A stretch of 26,420 nt of DNA from assembly GCF_030826625.1 (NCBI RefSeq), contig NZ_JAPJNQ010000001.1:1-26420 (forward strand). Direction: 5' to 3'. A program made the position numbers and the translations under genes. This document shows positions 22,193 through 26,420 of the stretch, one piece after another (the stretch's first letter is position 1; each line of letters begins with the position of its first letter). The DNA is from Corynebacterium sp. Its GTDB lineage: Bacteria > Actinomycetota > Actinomycetes > Mycobacteriales > Mycobacteriaceae. The notes under the pieces were generated by a model that worked only from the letters and a program-made list of their open reading frames with translations, was not told the DNA's origin and did no database searches.

Positions 22193-22717
22193 ATGGCCGA
22201 GAACAACGCTCAAAACGCTGCCGCCATGAACGCTGGATCGAACACTGCATCCGTGGATGTTAAAGACCGTTTGCAAGAGCTCGGCATCGAATTGCCGGGT
22301 GTAGCCAAGCCATTGGCTGCTTATGTGCCAGCGAAGCGCGTGGGCAATCAAGTATGGACATCCGGCCAGCTTCCGCTTGTCGACGGCGAACTTGCCGCCA
22401 CAGGTTTGGTGGGCAGTGATGTTTCCGCTGACGAGGCATATTCGCTAGCGCGCATCTGTGCTCTCAACGCATTGGCTGCTGTGGATGCCGAAGTAGGTCT
22501 GGACAACGTCGCCAGTATTTCTAAGCTGGTTGGGTTTGTTGCCAGCGCGCCGGGCTTTTACGAGCAGCCATCCGTCGTCAATGGCGCTTCCGAGTTGGTT
22601 GGCGAAATCTTCGGCGAAGCGGGCGTACATGTTCGTTCTGCCGTCGGTGTGGCAGTGCTGCCGAAGAATGCACCGGTGGAAGTAGAAATGGTCGTCGAAT
22701 TGCGAGCAACCTCGTAG
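22193..22717 (+). CDS. RidA family protein (YjgF/YER057c/UK114)
   Basis: 174 residues. After an Ala/Asn-rich leader (1-24) come LQELGIELPGVAKPLAAYVP, WTSGQLPLVDGEL and the C-terminal HVRSAVGVAVLPKNAPVEVEM, which are RidA-fold signatures; the Arg in HVRSAVGV is the residue that binds the carboxylate of imine/enamine intermediates in active RidA enzymes. It may therefore hydrolyse 2-iminoacids released by PLP enzymes, but this longer subfamily (LxxLGIxLP) has no settled function. The ATG at 22193 follows the DUF4177 stop by 2 bp. Its stop codon lies inside a 24-bp tandem duplication. Confidence 0.88.
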   Translation: MAENNAQNAAAMNAGSNTASVDVKDRLQELGIELPGVAKPLAAYVPAKRVGNQVWTSGQLPLVDGELAATGLVGSDVSADEAYSLARICALNALAAVDAEVGLDNVASISKLVGFVASAPGFYEQPSVVNGASELVGEIFGEAGVHVRSAVGVAVLPKNAPVEVEMVVELRATS

Positions 22718-22796
22718 CTTCGTCGGTTAGCAACCTCGTAGCTGCGTCGGTTATCTGCGTGGTGGACTCACGTGGCGGGCTCACACGGCGGACTTA
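22705..22796. repeat. Tandem repeats at and after the RidA stop codon
   Basis: A 24-bp unit beginning AGCAACCTCGTAGC occurs at 22705-22728, covering the last codons and stop of the RidA-like gene, and again at 22729-22752 with one mismatch. Three degenerate 13-bp units (CGTGGTGGACTCA, CGTGGCGGGCTCA, CACGGCGGACTTA) follow at 22758-22796. Slippage here would not change the protein because the first copy keeps the stop. Confidence 0.8.
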
Positions 22797-22895
22797 CAAC
22801 GTTCGCATGTGAGACCAGTCTCGTGTGCGCTATTCAGCGTGGATTTACCGCGCAGGTTATCCGAGCAAATGGGAAATTCTAGTACGGTAGAAGAC

Positions 22896-23720
22896 ATGAA
22901 GCATCCTGCTTATAGTCAGCTTCGCCCCGTAACTCCGTCGGTGGGAGTCGTGCTTTGCGCCAATCCCAGCTACGCGGCTTTGGAGGGTACGAACACCTGG
23001 ATCATCCGGGCGGGCGAAGACGACCGAGCAATAGTCGTTGATCCTGGCCCAGAAGATGAAGGCCACCTCAATGTTGTTCGTGGAAAAGCGAACCAAGTTG
23101 GGCTTACTTTATTGACGCACCGGCATTACGATCATGCCGATAGCGCGGAACGATTCCGGCAGTTGACCGATGCGCCAGTACGCGCTTTTGACCCAGGCTA
23201 TTGTGTCGGTGGCGAAGCATTGCAGGACGGCGAAATCATCTCTATTCCAGGGGTGACCCCGCAAGTCGAAGTTGTGCATACCCCAGGGCACACCTCAGAT
23301 TGCGTGTGTTTTTTTGTGTGGTCATCGACGCCTCACGAATCACAACTCGAAGGCATCATCACCGGCGATACGATTGCCGGGCGTCACACGACCATGATTT
23401 CTGAAACCGACGGTGACCTTGGGCAATACCTAGACACACTGCACATGTTGCAGAAACGCGGCCAAGGGGTACCACTGCTTCCCGGGCACGGCCCCGACCA
23501 GGAAAACGTTGCCGAATGGGCAGAAAAATATCTGGAGCGACGCCAGTACCGTCTCGACCAAATCCGTGAACTGAGAGCTCAGCACGGCGACGGCGTTGAC
23601 TTGAAAACACTGATTGATGCGATGTATCAAGACGTCGACCCAGTGCTGCGTCATGCTGCTGAGCAGTCAACGCGGGTGGCGTTGCGCTACTTGGATGGGA
23701 AAAGTCGCGCTGCTCAGTAA
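22896..23720 (+). CDS. Metallo-beta-lactamase-fold hydrolase (LACTB2-like)
   Basis: 274 residues. Zinc motif LLTHRHYDHADSA (H75, H77, D79, H80), then HTPGHTSD (H132), TGDTIAG (D158) and LPGHGPD (H198) give a complete two-metal site. The C-terminal 70 residues (LERRQYRLDQIREL, LIDAMYQDVD, VALRYLDGK) resemble the winged-helix end of LACTB2-type proteins, some of which are endoribonucleases; glyoxalase II-like activity is the usual automatic guess. The ATG at 22896 is 7 nt after TACGGT (22883-22888), again a leaderless arrangement; an upstream frame to 22809 looks untranslated. It ends before a bidirectional terminator shared with glxR. Confidence 0.9.
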   Translation: MKHPAYSQLRPVTPSVGVVLCANPSYAALEGTNTWIIRAGEDDRAIVVDPGPEDEGHLNVVRGKANQVGLTLLTHRHYDHADSAERFRQLTDAPVRAFDPGYCVGGEALQDGEIISIPGVTPQVEVVHTPGHTSDCVCFFVWSSTPHESQLEGIITGDTIAGRHTTMISETDGDLGQYLDTLHMLQKRGQGVPLLPGHGPDQENVAEWAEKYLERRQYRLDQIRELRAQHGDGVDLKTLIDAMYQDVDPVLRHAAEQSTRVALRYLDGKSRAAQ

Positions 23721-23779
23721 AAACTAAGATCGAAAGAATTATTGGGTCACGCTGTGTCGTGGAGCTCTGTTGCAATATT

Positions 23780-23815
23780 AAAGCCTCGCTGAGTGTCTAA
23801 GCTCAGCGAGGCTTT
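23780..23815. terminator. Bidirectional terminator between the MBL gene and glxR
   Basis: AAAGCCTCGCTGAG (23780-23793) and CTCAGCGAGGCTTT (23802-23815) form a perfect 14-bp stem with an 8-nt loop, with T-rich flanks on both sides. It serves the plus-strand MBL gene directly; for glxR it lies 170 nt beyond the stop. Confidence 0.88.
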
Positions 23816-23916
23816 CGTTTATTTTCTCGGTTCGAGAATGCGCGTATAGGCCGCTAGTCTCTAGCGTGCTCCTATAGTGTGCGCCGCTGCGTCAAAGTGC
23901 CTGCCTGTAGAAGCGC

Positions 23917-23970
23917 AGGGTGTCGACGCGCCAGGGTGCCGCTGAGGGTGCCGCTGCGCCAGGGTGCTGA
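23917..23970. repeat. Degenerate AGGGTG repeats downstream of glxR
   Basis: CAGGGTG/AGGGTG recurs four times at about 14-15-bp steps (23917, 23932, 23945, 23960), with GCGCCAGGGTGC identical at 23928-23939 and 23956-23967. The 264-nt gap between the MBL gene and glxR otherwise holds only the terminator. Confidence 0.6.
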
Positions 23971-23984
23971 CGCGGCTAAAGCGC

Positions 23985-24668
23985 TTAACGAGCGCGGCGT
24001 GCCAAGTGCTCGGTGTCGACGATGAGCACCGACTTGCCCTCCAGGCGGATCCACCCACGATGAGCAAAGGTTGCTAATGCTTTGTTCACGGTTTCACGGG
24101 AAGCGCCAACTAACTGGGCGATTTCTTCCTGGGTGAGGTCGTGGTTGACGCGCAACGCACCGCCTTCTTGAACTCCGAAGCGATTCGCCAACTGCAGCAA
24201 GGTCTTAGCGACGCGTCCCGGAACGTCGGTAAAGATCAGGTCAGCCAAGGAAGCATTGGTACGACGCAGACGACGTGCCAGCACGCGCAGCAGCTGCTGT
24301 GCAATCAATGGGTGATCAGATACCCATTTCTGCAGCATCTCCGAGTTCATGGTGGCAGCGCGTACTTCAGTCACACAGACAGCAGAGGAAGTGCGAGGAC
24401 CTGGATCGAAGATGGACAGCTCACCGAACATGTCGGATGGGCCCATGACGGTCAAAAGGTTTTCACGGCCGTCGGGGGCATGGCGGGCAAGCTTAATTTT
24501 TCCGGAGGTGATGATGTAGAGGCGATCGCCTGGTTCACCCTCCTCAAAAATGGTGGTACCGCGTGGGTATTTCACCGTTTCCATCTGCTCGATGAGGTTG
24601 TCGACTGCTTCCGGATCTACGCCCTGGAAAATTCCGGCACGCGAAAGGATATCGTGTACTTCTTCCAC
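23985..24668 (-). CDS. glxR: cAMP-sensing CRP/FNR-family global regulator GlxR
   Basis: 227 residues, nearly identical to C. glutamicum GlxR as recalled. The N-terminal cyclic-nucleotide domain has EEGEPGDRLYIITSGKIKL and the phosphate-binding FGELSIFDPGPRTSSA; the C-terminal winged helix has LTQEEIAQLVGASRETVNKA (about 179-198). It binds TGTGANNTANNTCACA-type sites and controls central metabolism, respiration and much else. The start is GTG at 24668, with AAGGAG 6-7 nt upstream. No clear GlxR box was found in this window by eye. Upstream, TAATGGG occurs twice 17 bp apart (24728-24734, 24745-24751) with flanking TATACCC/GGGTATA arms (24717-24723, 24749-24755). Confidence 0.97.
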   Translation of the reverse strand: MEEVHDILSRAGIFQGVDPEAVDNLIEQMETVKYPRGTTIFEEGEPGDRLYIITSGKIKLARHAPDGRENLLTVMGPSDMFGELSIFDPGPRTSSAVCVTEVRAATMNSEMLQKWVSDHPLIAQQLLRVLARRLRRTNASLADLIFTDVPGRVAKTLLQLANRFGVQEGGALRVNHDLTQEEIAQLVGASRETVNKALATFAHRGWIRLEGKSVLIVDTEHLARRAR

Positions 24669-24775
24669 TTCAAACTCCTTGGACTAGGCTCGTTTAGCTC
24701 TGATTGCTGATGTTATATACCCCACTTTAATGGGCATGCTGTTCTAATGGGTATAAATCAGAAAACTGATTGTAT

Positions 24776-24898
24776 TTAGCCTTCTTGGCTGGCGCCAGGA
24801 TTTTCTGCAGCGCTAGCTAAAACACTCGCTTCTAGCCTTTCCATCCCCATGGCAAAAATTGCCAGGGCGATGGGAACGATGACAGTAAGAGCAATCAT
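24776..24898 (-). CDS. 40-residue single-pass membrane microprotein
   Basis: The frame from ATG at 24898 to TAA at 24776 reads MIALTVIVPIALAIFAMGME then RLEASVLASAAENPGASQEG. The first 18 residues form one membrane helix, the rest a polar tail. TATGAT (plus 24905-24910) lies 6 nt before the ATG, matching the leaderless pattern of neighbouring genes. It is 107 bp upstream of glxR on the same strand. No family is recognised. A short hairpin (AATCAG-TTTT-CTGATT in the gap) follows its stop. Confidence 0.6.
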   Translation of the reverse strand: MIALTVIVPIALAIFAMGMERLEASVLASAAENPGASQEG

Positions 24899-24917
24899 GG
24901 CACCATCATAATAGACG

Positions 24918-24948
24918 AATGATGCTGTTAATTTGATCGGTCATCATT
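24918..24948. promoter_or_regulatory. Inverted repeat between the microprotein and thioredoxin-like gene
   Basis: AATGATG (24918-24924) and CATCATT (24942-24948) are exact reverse complements around 17 nt. The repeat lies just upstream of the microprotein's -10 in a divergent intergenic region and could be an operator. It is short and could be chance in AT-rich DNA. Confidence 0.35.
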
Positions 24949-25033
24949 GTAATTATCTAAGTTTTAGCTGGGAATTCTGACCAGCAAACTGAAATCGCTT
25001 GCGTGTGCTGGGGCTGTATTAATCTAGGTGATA

Positions 25034-25690
25034 ATGAATAAGCAGATCGCCCTGATTAGTGTTATCACCTTGGTGCTTACCGCAATAGTGGGAGTGGGTG
25101 CCTATGTGATGTTGCAAAATTCCCCTGGTAATACAGCTAAGAGCACCGGAAATGCTGAGCATGCTGATACGTCGAGCGCGGGCTCGCAAACAGTGCCTGT
25201 CGACGATGATGCCGATGCAGGACTAGATTTAGCTGGCATTTCTCGACCTGCATGTCCGAGTTCGACGGTGCCCGGTGCCGGGGTTGAACTACCGTGCCTC
25301 TCGGAGCAGCAAGCCGTCGACAAGCACGATGGGCCCAACAATCACGCCGACGATACTGCGGTGACCGTGGTCAACATGTGGGCGTGGTGGTGCCAACCGT
25401 GTCGTGAAGAGATCCCTTACTTGGAGCAAGTACAGCAACAACACCCGGAATGGACGATCGTCGGCGTGCACGCGGATCAAAACGCAAAAAATGGCGCGGG
25501 TATGTTGGAAGAAATGGGTGCGGATTTCGTTAGCTACCAAGATTCACACAACAAGTTCGCTACGGAGCTTGCGCTGCCGGGAGTAATCCCGATAACGATT
25601 GTTTATGTTGGTGACCAGCAAAAGAAAGTGTTTGCGCAGCCATTCCGTTCGGCCCAAGAGATTATCGACAGCATAGAAGGTGTTTTGTAA
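25034..25690 (+). CDS. Membrane-anchored thioredoxin-like (TlpA/ResA-type) thiol-disulfide protein
   Basis: 218 residues. An uncleaved N-terminal membrane helix (6-27) is followed by a Ser/Asp-rich linker and an extracytoplasmic thioredoxin fold. The active site is NMWAWWCQPCREE (Cys120, Cys123), the cis-proline lies in PGVIPITIVYV. Two further cysteines, Cys74 and Cys88 (RPACPSS, ELPCLS), are probably a structural disulfide. The C-terminal helix ends SAQEIIDSIEGVL. It may reduce or form disulfides in exported proteins or cytochrome c maturation. There is no lipobox. ATG 25034 is preferred; GTG at 25028 is possible. Its stop overlaps the NUDIX start (TAATG), so the two are cotranscribed. Confidence 0.9.
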   Translation: MNKQIALISVITLVLTAIVGVGAYVMLQNSPGNTAKSTGNAEHADTSSAGSQTVPVDDDADAGLDLAGISRPACPSSTVPGAGVELPCLSEQQAVDKHDGPNNHADDTAVTVVNMWAWWCQPCREEIPYLEQVQQQHPEWTIVGVHADQNAKNGAGMLEEMGADFVSYQDSHNKFATELALPGVIPITIVYVGDQQKKVFAQPFRSAQEIIDSIEGVL

Positions 25691-26420
25691 TGGTCGCACA
25701 GAGCGACAGACCCGGGCAGAACATCGCTGTGCAACCCGAGCGTGCCCCGGAATGGCTACAGAAACTAACGCAGCTGCACGACGATCGGCTGCAGCGATTT
25801 TTGCCCAATCGGCGCCCCAAAGAATTTAAGCTGCCAGAACCGGCCACGAAGAAACACGCGGCAGTGCTAGTGCTATTCGGTGGTGCAGCATCGCCAAATC
25901 AAGCTGGACATGCGCCCGATGATGCCACGGTGCTGCTGACCCACCGACACCCGGGTATGCGCAGTCATTCTGGGCAGATTGCATTTCCGGGCGGCCGAAT
26001 TGATGACAGCGACGTTTCGCCGGTCGATGCAGCGCTGCGGGAAGCATGGGAAGAAACCGGGCTCAACAGGTGCAACGTCACCCCGTTGAAACAATTCCAC
26101 GAGCTGGCGATTCCCGTGACCGGCAACCAGGTCTATCCGGTGCTGGGCTACTGGGACAAACCATCCGCTGTGAAGGTGACCAGCCCTGATGAAGCAGATG
26201 ACGTATTCACCGTGCCGGTAGCAGAATTATTGGCACCAGAAAATCGTTTTGCCATCCGGCATGGTTCCTGGGTGGGGCCGGCATTCAACGTTCACGATTA
26301 CCTCGTCTGGGGCTTTACCGCCGGGGTGCTCAACGCGATTTTCCAACTATCGGACTGGGAACGCGACTGGGATAACTCCAATCCCATCGAATTGCGTACT
26401 GCCTTAGAAATGTCCCGTAA
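25690..26420 (+). CDS. NUDIX hydrolase of the CoA pyrophosphatase (NudL) type, partial at 3' end
   Basis: The frame opens at ATG 25690, overlapping the preceding TAA by one base, and runs 243 codons without a stop to the window edge. The NuCoA motif LLTHRHPGMRSHSGQIAFPG (82-101) runs straight into the Nudix box GGRIDDSDVS plus AALREAWEETGL, with the catalytic REAWEE glutamates intact; the usual G-x5-E position is an Asp, as is common in this group. Such enzymes hydrolyse CoA and acyl-CoA to phosphopantetheine products. The rest (FHELAIPVTGNQVYPVLGY) is typical. Substrate remains an inference. Confidence 0.9.
   Translation, partial: MVAQSDRPGQNIAVQPERAPEWLQKLTQLHDDRLQRFLPNRRPKEFKLPEPATKKHAAVLVLFGGAASPNQAGHAPDDATVLLTHRHPGMRSHSGQIAFPGGRIDDSDVSPVDAALREAWEETGLNRCNVTPLKQFHELAIPVTGNQVYPVLGYWDKPSAVKVTSPDEADDVFTVPVAELLAPENRFAIRHGSWVGPAFNVHDYLVWGFTAGVLNAIFQLSDWERDWDNSNPIELRTALEMSR

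Noticed and set aside
22718..23720. CRISPR-like array from the short repeats after the RidA gene
   Set aside because: Units are contiguous, of 24 and 13 bp, without spacers or cas genes.

Overview
The window is a stretch of chromosome from a Corynebacterium species. The evidence is GlxR and LeuA sequences of clearly corynebacterial type, a WhcA-type WhiB protein, SigC next to a catalase, a lysC-asd pair with an internal beta-subunit start, MurT/GatD, and repeated leaderless promoters (TANANT about 6-8 nt before the start codon). The gene order recR / gatD-murT-dnaQ-like-leuA / lysC-asd / sigC / katA / yqeY-ponA-whcA / glxR / tlpA-like-nudix is, from memory, the C. glutamicum backbone. No phage, transposase or CRISPR array was seen.

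Layout. 1-1117: the 3' end of recR, overlapping by 4 bp a convergent siderophore-interacting flavoreductase gene that has a DtxR-like box on its promoter. 1118-4949 (minus): gatD and murT (lipid II amidation) and a DnaQ-like protein whose exonuclease residues look lost. 5021-7098 (minus): leuA preceded by an unannotated leaderless leader peptide with three consecutive Leu codons and competing RNA stems, i.e. a leucine attenuator. 7219-9573 (plus): lysC (with nested beta subunit) and asd, the first steps of the aspartate family. 9593-11549 (minus): a YkvI-like transporter and ECF sigma factor SigC, divergent from katA (11703-13250). 13460-15276: a YhgE-like membrane protein and a small unknown protein. 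15550-16995: a secreted collagen-like protein with an unusual hydrophobic C-terminus and two palindromes in its promoter region. 16996-17563: terminators, a 22-bp inverted repeat, tRNA-Pro(TGG) and palindromic AGCGCT sites. 17564-19053: a membrane metallophosphoesterase divergent from a YqeY protein. 19050-21455 (minus): the class A penicillin-binding protein PonA. 21608-23720 (plus): whcA, a DUF4177 microprotein, a RidA-like protein and an MBL-fold hydrolase. 23985-24898 (minus): glxR and a 40-residue membrane peptide. 25034-26420 (plus): a membrane-anchored thioredoxin and a CoA-type NUDIX hydrolase cut by the window end.

Together: peptidoglycan chemistry (gatD, murT, ponA), amino-acid supply (leuA, lysC, asd; aspartate semialdehyde also feeds diaminopimelate) and redox/iron regulation (sigC, katA, whcA, SIP protein, glxR). 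The least conventional parts are the collagen-like surface protein with its promoter palindromes, the leuA leader, the degenerate DnaQ-like protein with a histone H1-like tail, and the hairpin cluster at 17136-17232. Nothing here amounts to a clearly new multi-gene system.
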